From Citrobacter werkmanii NBRC 105721 (lineage in GTDB: Bacteria; Pseudomonadota; Gammaproteobacteria; Enterobacterales; Enterobacteriaceae), in assembly GCA_000759755.1 (NCBI GenBank), contig BBMW01000009.1, forward strand, positions 62,001 through 126,000: a DNA stretch of 64,000 bases, in the 5' to 3' direction. The notes below the pieces were generated by a model. That model was not told the origin of the DNA, made no database searches, and saw nothing but the letters and a program-made list of their open reading frames with translations. Below, piece after piece: positions 12,705-21,745 of this stretch (position 1 is the stretch's first letter; every line of letters starts with the position of its first letter). The position numbers were made by a program, and so were the translations under genes.

Positions 12705-13616
12705 TTAATCCTCAATCATCCGCGCATATTCTTCTGTTAAGAAATCCACCAATGCGCGTACTGAGGGCAGTAATCCCCGACGAGACGGAAAGACTGCGTG
12801 AATAATCTCCCGCTTAGGCTCCCAACCATCGAGCAATGCCACCAGTTCACCCGCCGCTAATTGTTCTTTCACCATCAGTTGCGGCAGTTGTACAACCCCC
12901 ACACCGGCAACCGCAGCTTCACGTAACGCCAGCATATCGGTGGTGATCATACGCGGCGTGAAATGCACCTCCGCCCGTGCGCCCTGTGGGCCAAATAACT
13001 CCCAGCGATGCACATGTTTACCCGATGCCAGACTCAGCCCCGGCCAACGGGTCAATTCCGCCGGAGAGTTGACCGCGCCCATTTGTTCAATTAATCGCGG
13101 GCTGGCATATAACCGGTGTCCCCTGTCTGCAAGTACCCGCATCACCAGGTCGCTATCCTCAAATGGACGAGGTCTGACGCGAATCGCCACATCCAGGCCT
13201 TCGCCTACCACATCAACGCGGCGGTTCGTCGCCTCAAGCTGCACGGAAACATCGGGATAACGGGCCATAAATCGGGCGAGCATTGGCCCAATATGCACAT
13301 GCAACAACGTGACCGGACAAGTCAGTTTTACAACGCCGCGCGGCTCAACCTGTAAAGCCGCAATAGCATCCTGCGCCGCCTGCGCTTCCACCAGCATTGC
13401 CTTACAGTGTTCGTAAAATGTTTGTCCGACTTCAGTCACGTTAAACTGCCGGGTGGTTCGCTGAATAAGTCGAACCCCCAACCTCTCTTCAAGTTGCGCA
13501 ATACGTCGGCTCAGTTTTGATTTCGGTTCATCAAGCGCACGTCCCGCCGCTGCGAATCCACCTTCCTCTACAACATGTACAAACCAGGCAAAATCATTGA
13601 GATCCGGCTTTGTCAT
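12705..13616 (-). CDS. LysR-family regulator divergent from pirin gene
   Basis: 303 residues. The N-terminal winged helix-turn-helix (about 5-65, with GGFAAAGRALDEPKSKLSRRIAQLEERLGV) and the C-terminal co-inducer domain are typical of LysR regulators of the AaeR/DsdC-like, large one-domain type. It is transcribed away from the pirin/hydrolase pair across a 108-base gap, the standard layout for a LysR protein that controls the divergent genes. Ligand unknown. K-12 has no counterpart between infA and the tRNA, so it is accessory at this site. Confidence 0.88.
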   Translation of the reverse strand: MTKPDLNDFAWFVHVVEEGGFAAAGRALDEPKSKLSRRIAQLEERLGVRLIQRTTRQFNVTEVGQTFYEHCKAMLVEAQAAQDAIAALQVEPRGVVKLTCPVTLLHVHIGPMLARFMARYPDVSVQLEATNRRVDVVGEGLDVAIRVRPRPFEDSDLVMRVLADRGHRLYASPRLIEQMGAVNSPAELTRWPGLSLASGKHVHRWELFGPQGARAEVHFTPRMITTDMLALREAAVAGVGVVQLPQLMVKEQLAAGELVALLDGWEPKREIIHAVFPSRRGLLPSVRALVDFLTEEYARMIED

Positions 13617-13677
13617 TTTATTGTCCTATTTATGAGACAGTGAGGACCATTTTAGCGACTACTCAATTCGCTGTCAT

Positions 13678-13693
13678 GAATATAAGCTTATTC
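13678..13693. promoter_or_regulatory. Possible LysR operator in the pirin promoter
   Basis: A 16-base element with 5-bp inverted arms GAATA / TATTC in the gap between the LysR gene and the pirin gene. Its position about 30-45 bases before the pirin start suits a LysR activation or recognition site. A single short palindrome in AT-rich DNA is weak evidence. Confidence 0.35.
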
Positions 13694-13724
13694 ACATCAA
13701 GACAACGCCACTGAGGAGACACAA

Positions 13725-14585
13725 ATGAAACAAGTAACAGGCGTCTACACCGCACCTCGCCCACACTGGGTTGGCGATGGATTTCCGGTTCGCTCAATGT
13801 TCTCTTACCAGTCTCATGCAGAGCAGTTAAGTCCATTCCTGCTGCTGGATTACGCCGGTCCGCATACGTTCACACCGGGTAACGAAAAGCGCGGCGTCGG
13901 CGAACACCCTCACCGTGGTTTTGAAACGGTGACCATCGTTTACAGCGGCGAAGTTGAACACCGTGATTCAACTGGTCGCGGCGGCATTATCGGTCCCGGC
14001 GACGTGCAGTGGATGACCGCAGGTGCAGGAATATTACACGAAGAGTTCCATTCACCGGAATTTACCCGTCGGGGCGGCGAACTGGAGATGGTACAGCTGT
14101 GGGTTAACCTGCCGGCAAAAGACAAAATGGCCGCGCCGGGTTATCAGAGCATCACCAGCGATGTTATCCCCACGGTTGCTCTACCTGATGAAACAGGAAG
14201 CGTTCGCGTTATTGCGGGTAGCTACGAGGAAACCAAAGGGCCTGCACATACCTTTTCGCCGCTGAACGTCTGGGATATGCGACTACAACGTAATCATCAG
14301 CTCACGTTGTCTCAGCCGGAAGGATGGAGCACCGCACTGGTGGTACTGAAAGGCAATATCACTGTAAACGGGACCACGCCAGCCAGCGAAGCGCAACTGG
14401 TAGTGCTAAGCCAGCAGGGGAAAACGCTGCACATTGAAGCCACCAGCGATGCCATCGTGCTGCTGCTGTCTGGCGAACCGTTGAACGAGCCGATTGTAGG
14501 TTACGGCCCGTTTGTTATGAACACGAAACAAGAAATCGCTGAAGCTGTACGCGATTTTAACTCCGGCCGTTTTGGCCAAATCTGA
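13725..14585 (+). CDS. Pirin-family bicupin protein
   Basis: 286 residues, the full two-cupin pirin length (E. coli YhhW and YhaK are shorter, about 231-233). The N-terminal cupin has the metal-binding set His61, His63 (EHPHRGFET), His105 and Glu107 (GILHEEF). Family members are iron-binding; some act as quercetin dioxygenases. The start has GAGGAG ten bases upstream. The stop is 16 bases before the next gene, so the two form an operon. The substrate cannot be told from sequence. Confidence 0.9.
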   Translation: MKQVTGVYTAPRPHWVGDGFPVRSMFSYQSHAEQLSPFLLLDYAGPHTFTPGNEKRGVGEHPHRGFETVTIVYSGEVEHRDSTGRGGIIGPGDVQWMTAGAGILHEEFHSPEFTRRGGELEMVQLWVNLPAKDKMAAPGYQSITSDVIPTVALPDETGSVRVIAGSYEETKGPAHTFSPLNVWDMRLQRNHQLTLSQPEGWSTALVVLKGNITVNGTTPASEAQLVVLSQQGKTLHIEATSDAIVLLLSGEPLNEPIVGYGPFVMNTKQEIAEAVRDFNSGRFGQI

Positions 14586-14601
14586 ATCGAAGGAGAAGAA
14601 T

Positions 14602-15279
14602 ATGTCCAGTCCTGCAAACTTTAATGGCTCACGTCCGGTTATCGATGTGAATGATTCCGTCATGCTGCTTATCGATCATCAGAGTGGGCTTTTCCAGACC
14701 GTCGGCGATATGCCAATGCCTGAACTGCGTGCACGTGCCGCTGCGCTGGCTAAAATGGCGACCCTGGCGAAAATGCCGGTGATTACCACGGCATCCGTAC
14801 CGCAGGGACCTAACGGCCCGTTGATCCCGGAGATCCACGCCAATGCACCGCATGCCCAATACGTAGCGCGTAAAGGTGAAATCAACGCCTGGGATAACGA
14901 AGACTTCGTGAACGCGGTAAAAGCAACGGGTCGTAAGACATTGATTATCGCCGGTACGATCACCAGCGTCTGCATGGCTTTCCCGGCCATCAGCGCAGTG
15001 GCTGAAGGTTACAAGGTCTTCGCGGTGATTGACGCGTCCGGTACCTACAGCAAGATGGCGCAGGAAATTACCCTGGCTCGCGTGGTTCAGGCTGGTGTCG
15101 TGCCGATGGATACCGCTGCAGTCGCTTCTGAAATACAGGGGACATGGAATCGTGAAGACGCCGCTGAGTGGGCGGAAGTGTATACCAAAGTCTTCCCGGC
15201 TTATCAGTTGCTGATCGAAAGCTACAGCAAAGCCCAGGAAGTTGTGACCAACGGCGAAAAACTGGACTCTCAGCGTTAA
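14602..15279 (+). CDS. Isochorismatase-like cysteine hydrolase, YcaC type
   Basis: The start at 14602 (MSSPANF, AAGGAG seven bases upstream) gives 225 residues. The catalytic triad of the superfamily is present: Asp25 (LLIDHQSG), Lys91 (ARKGEINAW) and Cys124 (TSVCMAF). The closest protein I recall is E. coli YcaC (208 residues, substrate unsettled), with a shared [18 protein letters not shown]-type core. Together with the pirin it may degrade an aromatic amide or similar compound, but that is inference. No clear terminator follows before the tRNA promoter. Confidence 0.88.
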   Translation: MSSPANFNGSRPVIDVNDSVMLLIDHQSGLFQTVGDMPMPELRARAAALAKMATLAKMPVITTASVPQGPNGPLIPEIHANAPHAQYVARKGEINAWDNEDFVNAVKATGRKTLIIAGTITSVCMAFPAISAVAEGYKVFAVIDASGTYSKMAQEITLARVVQAGVVPMDTAAVASEIQGTWNREDAAEWAEVYTKVFPAYQLLIESYSKAQEVVTNGEKLDSQR

Positions 15280-15356
15280 TCATATCCTCCGCGCCAGTCC
15301 GGGCGGGGGAATATGTACACTGCGTAACCAAACGAGAGTTAACACGTAAATTCTGC

Positions 15357-15385
15357 TTGACCGTTTTAGCGCAACTCCCTATAGT
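15357..15385 (+). promoter_or_regulatory. tRNA-Ser promoter
   Basis: -35 TTGACC (15357-15362), 17-base spacer, -10 TATAGT (15380-15385), followed by a GC-rich discriminator typical of stringently controlled stable-RNA promoters. The tRNA begins 44 bases after the -10. Confidence 0.85.
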
Positions 15386-15428
15386 AGCGCCCCGTTGCCC
15401 CCCAAGCGGTCAGGCAGCAATACAATAT

Positions 15429-15516
15429 GGTGAGGTGTCCGAGTGGCTGAAGGAGCACGCCTGGAAAGTGTGTATACGGCAACGTATCCGGGGTTCGAAT
15501 CCCCGCCTCACCGCCA
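15429..15516 (+). tRNA. serW: tRNA-Ser (anticodon GGA)
   Basis: 88-base class II tRNA with a long variable arm, GGA anticodon at 15463-15465, T-loop GGTTCGAATCC and encoded CCA end (15514-15516). It matches the E. coli serW/serX sequence from memory except for about two compensating T-stem changes. Placement downstream of infA on the same strand corresponds to serW rather than serX. Confidence 0.97.
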
Positions 15517-15529
15517 TATTTAAAAGAAG

Positions 15530-15558
15530 AGCTCGTACGCAAGTACGGGCTTTTTTTT
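15530..15558 (+). terminator. tRNA-Ser terminator, first copy
   Basis: Stem AGCTCGTAC / GTACGGGCT with a 4-base loop region and a T8 run, immediately after the tRNA. Confidence 0.92.
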
Positions 15559-15709
15559 CGCATATTTCACAGCCTGGCGGGGATGAGAAGCCCGGACCGG
15601 GTTCGACTACTGGCGCAGCGAGTTGGACAGACTGAGCGCACAGCGAACAGGCTGCCCGCAGGGCGAGCGAAGCGAGTCAATCCCCGCCTCACCGCCATAT
15701 TTAAAGAAG

Positions 15710-15737
15710 AGCTCGTACGCAAGTACGGGCTTTTTTT
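15710..15737 (+). terminator. tRNA-Ser terminator, duplicated copy
   Basis: Same stem as the copy at 15530, with a T7 run; part of the RtT repeat. Confidence 0.9.
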
Positions 15738-15750
15738 CGCATATTGCATT

Positions 15751-15833
15751 TGCCGGATGCGGTGCAAGCACCTTATCCACCCTATGAATGACGAACAGCC
15801 TGTAGGCCTGATAAGCGAAGCGCCATCAGGCAT
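15751..15833. repeat. REP/BIME element between tRNA-Ser and rlmC
   Basis: Two REP-type units in opposite orientation: a GCCGGATGCGG...CCTTATCC unit (15752-15778) and a unit reading CCTGTAGGCCTGATAAGCG with the matching GCGCCATCAGGC arm (15799-15832). These are the familiar enterobacterial palindromic units. The element ends six bases from the rlmC stop codon. Confidence 0.88.
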
Positions 15834-15838
15834 AGCAG

Positions 15839-16966
15839 TTATTGTTTACAGAGCAGCGTTAACACTTCGTAATGCGCGGTGTGTGGGAACATATCGAAAA
15901 GCTGGACGCGTTCAATGCGGTACCCCGGCAACTGGTGAAAATCCTTCGCCATGGTTTGCGCATTGCAACTTGAATAGACAATAAAACGTGGCGCCATGCG
16001 GGAAAGAAAATCGCACAGCGGTTTGCCAATCCCACGACGCGGTGGGTTCACCAGCACCAGATCGGGTACTTCGTCCTGGGCGGTAGCAAACTGAGTCGAA
16101 TCCAGCGCCTGAAAATACAGATTCTGCAACCCAAGCTCCTGCGCCGATTGTTTCGCACAGTTAATCGCCTCTGGCGCGATTTCAATACCTGTCAGTTTCA
16201 TCTGCGGCGTGGCACAATGCAGACCAAAGCCCCCTACGCCGCAAAACAGATCCCACATATGAGTAACCGGAAGCTGACGCACCCAGTCGCGCGCGGTGGC
16301 ATATAAATGCCCCGCCACCACTGGGTTGGTCTGGAAAAAGCTCTGCGGGCGTATCCACAACGGCACATTGTTAAAGCGTTCCGCCAGCGCCTGCTGCTCT
16401 GTCAGGAAGATTTCTGTCTCCCCTTCCATAATCGCCATATGCACCGGTTGAATATTAACAGTGATCACTTTTAACTGTGGCAATTGTGCCTGCAACCACG
16501 GTAGCGCTGCACGCAACTGCGCCAGTTTGGCGTCTGAACGCAGGACAAAGCGCAGCATCATACCGCCATCAAATCGGCTTTCCGTTAACAGCAGATATTT
16601 CAGCTCTCCGCGTTTACGAGCCACGTTATAGGGCGTTAACCCCGCCCGGGCGATAAACGGTTTGAGCGCGGCAAATACGGGCGCAAAAGAGGCGGGATAG
16701 AGCGGACAATCACACAAATCTTCCGGCGTACCGTCACGATGCAGCATCCCAAGCAGTGGTTTTTCCACGCTGCCGCTGACCACCATTTTGGCTTTGTTGC
16801 GAAAAGCGCGTTCCGGGCCGCTGACCGGCGCGCACCATTCTCCGACCGAATAATCAGTCAGCAGATTCTGCAGATCGGCTGTTTTTGAGAGGAGTTGATC
16901 GGCGACAGGCTGTGTTATCCACTGACAGGAGCGGCAGCGCTCAGCGTCATATAGTGCGCACTGCAT
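15839..16966 (-). CDS. rlmC: 23S rRNA m5U747 methyltransferase RlmC
   Basis: SAM- and Fe-S-dependent RNA methyltransferase, 375 residues as in E. coli. The N-terminal cysteine cluster (Cys3, Cys11, Cys14, plus CDCPLYP) binds 4Fe-4S. The SAM motif is [16 protein letters not shown] is motif IV, and the nucleophile lies in YSSCNAQTM. In K-12 the downstream neighbours are artJMQIP; here it ends at the BIME beside the tRNA. Confidence 0.97.
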   Translation of the reverse strand: MQCALYDAERCRSCQWITQPVADQLLSKTADLQNLLTDYSVGEWCAPVSGPERAFRNKAKMVVSGSVEKPLLGMLHRDGTPEDLCDCPLYPASFAPVFAALKPFIARAGLTPYNVARKRGELKYLLLTESRFDGGMMLRFVLRSDAKLAQLRAALPWLQAQLPQLKVITVNIQPVHMAIMEGETEIFLTEQQALAERFNNVPLWIRPQSFFQTNPVVAGHLYATARDWVRQLPVTHMWDLFCGVGGFGLHCATPQMKLTGIEIAPEAINCAKQSAQELGLQNLYFQALDSTQFATAQDEVPDLVLVNPPRRGIGKPLCDFLSRMAPRFIVYSSCNAQTMAKDFHQLPGYRIERVQLFDMFPHTAHYEVLTLLCKQ

Positions 16967-17007
16967 ACAAAAACCTATAAATTAACAGGGGGCCAATATT
17001 ATACACG

Positions 17008-17496
17008 TTATTGCAAACGGAAGAACCGCCGACTGGACGCGGGAACAAACAGTAGCAGCAACACCAGCATATCCGGCAACTTTTGCATCACCAGCGTACT
17101 CAGGATCTCACGTCTGGACTCTCCCGCAATGCTGAACAGTTCCGGATAACCATAGCCCAACGAGGCCGCCCACAGATAAACGCTGGCGATAATCTGGGTC
17201 AACAGATAGACCCAACGCGCCCAGTTACGTCCTTTTACCAGCGAAAATGCGCAGTAGATTTCGATAAACAGCAGCGCCAGGCTACCCAGAAACACCAGCG
17301 TCAAATTCCAGGTCTGCACGCTGCGATGAATAAATTCGCTGGTGCCACGCAACCCTAGCGTATTAAAAATCATCAACAGATCGAGACAGCGGATCATGAT
17401 AATAGCCAACGCCGCCACCTGCACCAACGCAGGGACGTTTAAGCGAGCATGTGATGTGGATGATTTCTTAAAAAATCCCAACGCGTCGTCTTCCAT
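17008..17496 (-). CDS. ybjO: YbjO, DUF2593 inner-membrane protein
   Basis: 162 residues starting MEDDALGFFKK at 17496, matching E. coli YbjO in length and sequence; the frame is open further upstream without homology. About four membrane helices lie between residues 20 and 155. Function unknown. It follows potI by 59 bases. A GC-rich hairpin ends four bases before its start codon and no Shine-Dalgarno sequence is visible, so its expression may be weak or depend on the hairpin. Confidence 0.9.
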   Translation of the reverse strand: MEDDALGFFKKSSTSHARLNVPALVQVAALAIIMIRCLDLLMIFNTLGLRGTSEFIHRSVQTWNLTLVFLGSLALLFIEIYCAFSLVKGRNWARWVYLLTQIIASVYLWAASLGYGYPELFSIAGESRREILSTLVMQKLPDMLVLLLLFVPASSRRFFRLQ

Positions 17497-17500
17497 GAAA

Positions 17501-17527
17501 ACGGCGCAACCACCACAGCTGCGCCGT
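17501..17527 (-). terminator. Hairpin between potI and ybjO
   Basis: Perfect 8-bp arms ACGGCGCA / TGCGCCGT with an 11-base loop, followed on the minus strand by TTTTC and then the ybjO ATG. It could be a weak intrinsic terminator for the pot operon or a structure controlling ybjO translation. Confidence 0.6.
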
Positions 17528-17555
17528 ATAGACAGGTTGGCAGATTTTAGTTTTT

Positions 17556-18401
17556 TCAGCCGCGTCTTGCACGTTGGATATCGCGGATCCGTTGTTTTTC
17601 TGTTCGCGCCATCAGATACCACGCGATAAATCCGATAATTCCTACCACACCAAGAATCAGCGTCGCCAGCGCGTTGATCTCCGGGTTAACCCCCATACGT
17701 ACGCTGGAGAACACCAGCATCGGTAATGTTGTGGCGCCAGGACCAGAGACAAAGCTGGCGATAACCAGATCATCAAGCGACAACGTGAAGGCCAGTAACC
17801 AGCCGGAGATCACCGCAGGCATAATCATCGGCAGCGTGATAACGAAAAAGACCTTCAGCGGCGTAGCGCCAAGATCCATCGCCGCTTCCTCAATGGAGTG
17901 ATCCAGTTCGCGCAATCGTGAGGAAATCACCACCGCCACGTACGCCGTACAGAAGGTGACGTGCGCCAGCCAGATGGTCAACATACCGCGATCCGCAGGC
18001 CAGCCGATGGCGTGCGCCAGAGCTACAAACAGCAGCAGCAGCGACAAACCGGTAATGACATCCGGCATAACCAGCGGTGCGGTAATCATAAAAGCAAACC
18101 CATTCGATCCGCGAAAACGGCCAAAACGCACCATTACCACGGCGGCTATAGTGCCAAGGATTACCGCCATCGTCGCTGCACCCGCAGCAATCGTTAAACT
18201 CATGCCAACAGCGCTTATCATCGCGGTATCATGGAAAAGCTCACCATACCAACGCGTTGACCACCCCGCCCAGACCGTAACCAGCTTCGAGCTGTTAAAC
18301 GAATAGATAACCAGCATCAGCATCGGCGCATACAGGAAGGTAAAGCCCAGCACCAGGATAAAAATACGCCACGGCGAGCGAACGACCGGTAAGTTATTCA
18401 T
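17556..18401 (-). CDS. potI: PotI, putrescine ABC transporter permease
   Basis: Inner-membrane permease of the PotFGHI putrescine importer, 281 residues from MNNLPVVRSP as in E. coli. Six membrane helices, and the EAA loop EEAAMDLGATPLKVFFVITLP that docks on PotG. Its start overlaps the potH stop by four bases, indicating coupling. Confidence 0.97.
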   Translation of the reverse strand: MNNLPVVRSPWRIFILVLGFTFLYAPMLMLVIYSFNSSKLVTVWAGWSTRWYGELFHDTAMISAVGMSLTIAAGAATMAVILGTIAAVVMVRFGRFRGSNGFAFMITAPLVMPDVITGLSLLLLFVALAHAIGWPADRGMLTIWLAHVTFCTAYVAVVISSRLRELDHSIEEAAMDLGATPLKVFFVITLPMIMPAVISGWLLAFTLSLDDLVIASFVSGPGATTLPMLVFSSVRMGVNPEINALATLILGVVGIIGFIAWYLMARTEKQRIRDIQRARRG

Positions 18402-19351
18402 CCGTGTTCCCCCATGCTTTTTTGCTGATATTTGTGGAACCACATGATTGGCACAATCAGTAACAGCAGCATAATAATGGCAACGGCAGACGCCACCGGC
18501 CAGTCGCGGTTATTGAAAAATTCCTGCCACAGCACGCGACCAATCATGATGCTATCCGGGCCGCCCAGCAGTTCCGGAATGACAAACTCACCCACAGCCG
18601 GGATAAACACCAACATCGATCCGGCGATAATCCCGCCTCTGGTCAATGGCACAATCACGCTAAAGAAGGTTTTCAACGGTCGGGCACCCAAATCCAGCGC
18701 CGCCTCTACCAGCGAATAATCAATACGCGTCAGCGCGGTGTAAATCGGCAGCACCATAAAGGGTAAATAGGCGTAAACAATCCCGATATAGACCGCCAGA
18801 TTGGTGTGCAGAATCGTCAATGGTTGATCGATAACGCCCAGCCACATCAGAAAGTTATTCAGTACACCGTTATTTTTCAGGATCCCCATCCAGGCGTACA
18901 CACGAATCAAAAACGACGTCCAGGACGGCAGGATCACCAGCAACAACAGAATATTGCGTGTCGAGGGTTTACTGTGTGCGACGGCCCACGCCAGCGGATA
19001 TCCCAACAGCAGACAACAGATCGTCGAAATCCCCGCCACCTGCAAAGATTGCAGGTAGGCATCAAAATAGAGCGGATCGTCTGTTAACTGCAGGAAGTTG
19101 GCTAAGTTGAGCGTGATGGATAGCTGATCGTCAGCCCATGAAACGAGGTCGGTATAGGGTGGAATAGCGCGCGCCATTTCAGCCAAACTGATTTTGAAGA
19201 CGATCAGAAACGGCAGAAGAAACAGGAGCAGCAGCCACACATACGGCAGCGCAATCACCAGCTTGCGCCCGTGGTTCATTTGCAGCCGCGACATAAGCAG
19301 CGTGAATCGCCCTGCTTTATCCACGCGCGCCGGAGGTTCAAGTGTACTCAT
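18398..19351 (-). CDS. potH: PotH, putrescine ABC transporter permease
   Basis: Second permease of PotFGHI, 317 residues as in E. coli. Six membrane helices with the EAA loop VEAALDLGARPLKTFFSVIVPL. It starts 9 bases after potG and overlaps potI by four bases. Confidence 0.97.
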   Translation of the reverse strand: MSTLEPPARVDKAGRFTLLMSRLQMNHGRKLVIALPYVWLLLLFLLPFLIVFKISLAEMARAIPPYTDLVSWADDQLSITLNLANFLQLTDDPLYFDAYLQSLQVAGISTICCLLLGYPLAWAVAHSKPSTRNILLLLVILPSWTSFLIRVYAWMGILKNNGVLNNFLMWLGVIDQPLTILHTNLAVYIGIVYAYLPFMVLPIYTALTRIDYSLVEAALDLGARPLKTFFSVIVPLTRGGIIAGSMLVFIPAVGEFVIPELLGGPDSIMIGRVLWQEFFNNRDWPVASAVAIIMLLLLIVPIMWFHKYQQKSMGEHG

Positions 19352-19360
19352 CTTCGCTCC

Positions 19361-20494
19361 TTAAACCGTCAACACCACACAACTGTCTGCATCCCAGCAC
19401 AAACGGACCTCGTCACCCCAGGTTGGTAATCCCTTGCGATAACGATGTTCATTTTGTAGCTGAGCACTCAGCATCTGGCCGCTTTTCAAACGTACGTGAT
19501 ACACCGACAAATCGCCCAGATAGGCAATGTGCACCACTTCGCCTACCGCGAAGTTATAACCATCTGGCGGAGGAGCCTCACAGAGCATGATTTTTTCCGG
19601 GCGCAGCGCAACATACACCGGGACGTTATCGACAATAGACGCATCTGCATCTACTTTCAGCGGATGTACCAGTCCAGGAGACTCAATAATCAGACCCTCT
19701 TCCTGGCGTTCTTTAAGTAGTCCTTCAAAGACGTTAACCGAACCGATAAACTCGGCGCTATAGCGCGTAGTCGGATGCTCGTAGATCTCTTCCGGTTCGC
19801 CGATCTGCACAAATTTGCCACGGTTCATGATCGCAATGCGCCCTGCCATCGTCATGGCTTCTTCCTGATCGTGCGTTACCATCACGCAGGTCACGCCGAC
19901 GCGTTCAAGGATATCCGCCACTTCCAGTTGCATGCGGTCACGCAGCTTTTTGTCCAGCGCCCCCATGGGTTCATCCAGCAGCAGCAACTTCGGCCGTTTC
20001 GCCAGGCTACGCGCCAGGGCCACACGCTGACGCTGACCGCCAGAAAGCTGGTGCGGTTTGCGTTTGGCGAACTCCTGCATATGCACCAGGCCCAGCATCT
20101 CATTCACCCGGCTGGCGATTTCAGCCTTTGGCAGCTTGTCCTGCTTGAGGCCAAAGGCAATGTTCTGCTCAACCGTCATGTGCGGAAACAGGGCATAGGA
20201 TTGAAACATCATATTGATCGGACGCAGATAAGGCGGGACGTGCGCTAAATCGACGCCATCAAGCATAATTTGCCCGGTTGTCGGCTGTTCAAATCCCGCT
20301 AACATGCGCAGCAGAGTCGATTTGCCACAGCCGGATGCGCCGAGCAGGGCAAATATTTCACCTTTGTAGATAGTAAGGTTGACGTCATCGACGGCGTGTT
20401 GGCCGTCAAACGACTTGGTCAGGTTGCGAATTTCAAGCAGCGGGGTCAGCGCCTTGCGGATTTTCGCGTGTGGGCGTGGGGTTGCATCATTCAC
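19361..20494 (-). CDS. potG: PotG, putrescine ABC transporter ATPase
   Basis: ATP-binding subunit, 377 residues as in E. coli. Walker A GASGCGKST, signature LSGGQRQR, Walker B LLLLDEP, H-loop MVTHDQEEAM and a C-terminal TOBE-type regulatory domain. It is separated from potF by 138 bases containing a strong hairpin, the usual way binding protein and membrane parts are expressed unequally. Confidence 0.97.
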   Translation of the reverse strand: MNDATPRPHAKIRKALTPLLEIRNLTKSFDGQHAVDDVNLTIYKGEIFALLGASGCGKSTLLRMLAGFEQPTTGQIMLDGVDLAHVPPYLRPINMMFQSYALFPHMTVEQNIAFGLKQDKLPKAEIASRVNEMLGLVHMQEFAKRKPHQLSGGQRQRVALARSLAKRPKLLLLDEPMGALDKKLRDRMQLEVADILERVGVTCVMVTHDQEEAMTMAGRIAIMNRGKFVQIGEPEEIYEHPTTRYSAEFIGSVNVFEGLLKERQEEGLIIESPGLVHPLKVDADASIVDNVPVYVALRPEKIMLCEAPPPDGYNFAVGEVVHIAYLGDLSVYHVRLKSGQMLSAQLQNEHRYRKGLPTWGDEVRLCWDADSCVVLTV

Positions 20495-20588
20495 TCAGGT
20501 GCTCTCCGGCATAAAACAAAGAAACGGTGCAAATAACGCACCACGGTGGTGCGTATTGCCGGGTTAGGTGTGTTTAGGATCAACACTG

Positions 20589-20613
20589 CCCGGCAGGCAT
20601 CAATCCTGCCGGG
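20589..20613 (-). terminator. Hairpin between potF and potG
   Basis: Perfect 9-bp arms CCCGGCAGG / CCTGCCGGG with a 7-base loop and no T run. It probably protects the potF mRNA 3' end or attenuates potG-potI rather than terminating fully. Confidence 0.7.
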
Positions 20614-20632
20614 TCATGTCCCAAACATCAGG

Positions 20633-21745
20633 TTATTTTCCGCTTTTTACCTTCGTCCACGCTCGGGTACGGACACGGTCGATCTTCGGATCCTGTACTT
20701 TCAGCGTGAACAGCTTGGCGCGCACATCCGCAGGCGGGTAGATGCCAGGGTTATCACGAACTTCCTGACTGACCAGAGCCGTCGCTTCTTTGTTGGCATT
20801 GGCATAGAACACGTGGTCGGAAATATGCGCAATCACATCAGGACGCAGCAGGTAGTTGAGGAACTGATAGGCTTCGTCTTTGTTTTTGGCATCGGCTGGC
20901 ATAGCGAATACGTCAAAGAACGCCATTGCCCCTTCTTTAGGAATTGAGAAAGAGATATTGACGCCATTTTTCGCTTCTTTTGCACGGTTCGCCGCCTGCC
21001 ATACGTCCCCCGCCCAGCCAATCGCTACGCAGGTATCACCGTTTGCCAGGTCGTTAATATATTGCGAAGAGTGGAAGTAGCGAATATTCGGACGCAGTTT
21101 CAACAGCAGGTCGGTCGCCGGTCCGGTGTAATCATCTGCTTTGGTACTGTTTGGATCTTTACCCAAATAGTTCAGTACGGTTGCAAACACCTCTTCAGGC
21201 GCATCAAGGAAAGAGACACCGCAACTTTTGAGTTTTTCCAGATTTTCCGGTTTGAGGATCAAATCCCAGCTATCAACCGGCGCATCTGGCCCCAGCACCG
21301 CTTTCACTTTGTCCACGTTATAGCCAATGCCGGTTGTTGCCCACATATACGGCATCGCAAACTTGTTGTCCGGATCGTGTTTGCCCACAAGCTTCAGCAG
21401 TTCGGGATCGAGGTTTTTCCAGCCCGGCAGTTTGCTCTTATCCAGCGGCTGGAAGACGCCTGCGGTTAGTTGACGTTCGAGGAAACTGGCGGAAGGAACA
21501 ACCAGGTCAAAACCGGTGCTGCCCGCCATGAGTTTTCCTTCCAGTACTTCATTGGAATCAAATACGTCATAGATAACTTTAATTCCGGTCTCTTTTTCAA
21601 AGTTAGCCACCGTATCCGGAGCAATATAATCAGACCAGTTATAAATATGCAGCGTTTTTTGTTCAGCAGCGAGCGTGCCGGCAGAGATGGACATCAGAGC
21701 ACCCACAACCAGGCCTGATAACCATTTTTTATTTAAGGCGGTCAT
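20633..21745 (-). CDS. potF: PotF, periplasmic putrescine-binding protein
   Basis: Solute-binding protein of the importer, 370 residues as in E. coli. A signal peptide of about 26 residues ends GTLAA before EQKTLHIYNWSDYI. The polyamine-site signatures YNWSDY and the VGWAGD-like AIGWAGDVWQ are present. AAGGAAAGAG lies just upstream of the ATG. Confidence 0.97.
   Translation of the reverse strand: MTALNKKWLSGLVVGALMSISAGTLAAEQKTLHIYNWSDYIAPDTVANFEKETGIKVIYDVFDSNEVLEGKLMAGSTGFDLVVPSASFLERQLTAGVFQPLDKSKLPGWKNLDPELLKLVGKHDPDNKFAMPYMWATTGIGYNVDKVKAVLGPDAPVDSWDLILKPENLEKLKSCGVSFLDAPEEVFATVLNYLGKDPNSTKADDYTGPATDLLLKLRPNIRYFHSSQYINDLANGDTCVAIGWAGDVWQAANRAKEAKNGVNISFSIPKEGAMAFFDVFAMPADAKNKDEAYQFLNYLLRPDVIAHISDHVFYANANKEATALVSQEVRDNPGIYPPADVRAKLFTLKVQDPKIDRVRTRAWTKVKSGK

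Larger units (their letters stand above)
15498..15745 (+). repeat. RtT-type direct repeat of tRNA 3' end plus terminator
   Basis: About 68 bases, from the last ~19 bases of the tRNA (15498) through the terminator and following TTCGCATAT, are repeated at 15679-15745 with only one-base indels in the A and T runs. The spacing between the two CCA ends is 181 bases. This matches the architecture of the rtT repeats after E. coli tyrT: about 178-base units, each carrying the terminal 19 bases of the tRNA. The spacer is GC-rich and contains a second T-arm-like GGGTTCGA. Confidence 0.85.

Noticed and set aside
15498-15745. attL/attR pair of an integrated or excised island at tRNA-Ser
   Set aside because: The repeated tRNA 3' end could be an integration scar, but only about 180 bases lie between, no integrase remains, and the pattern fits the known RtT repeats better.
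20495-20632. Possible small gene between potG and potF
   Set aside because: No start with a ribosome binding site; the segment contains a strong hairpin typical of intra-operon processing.
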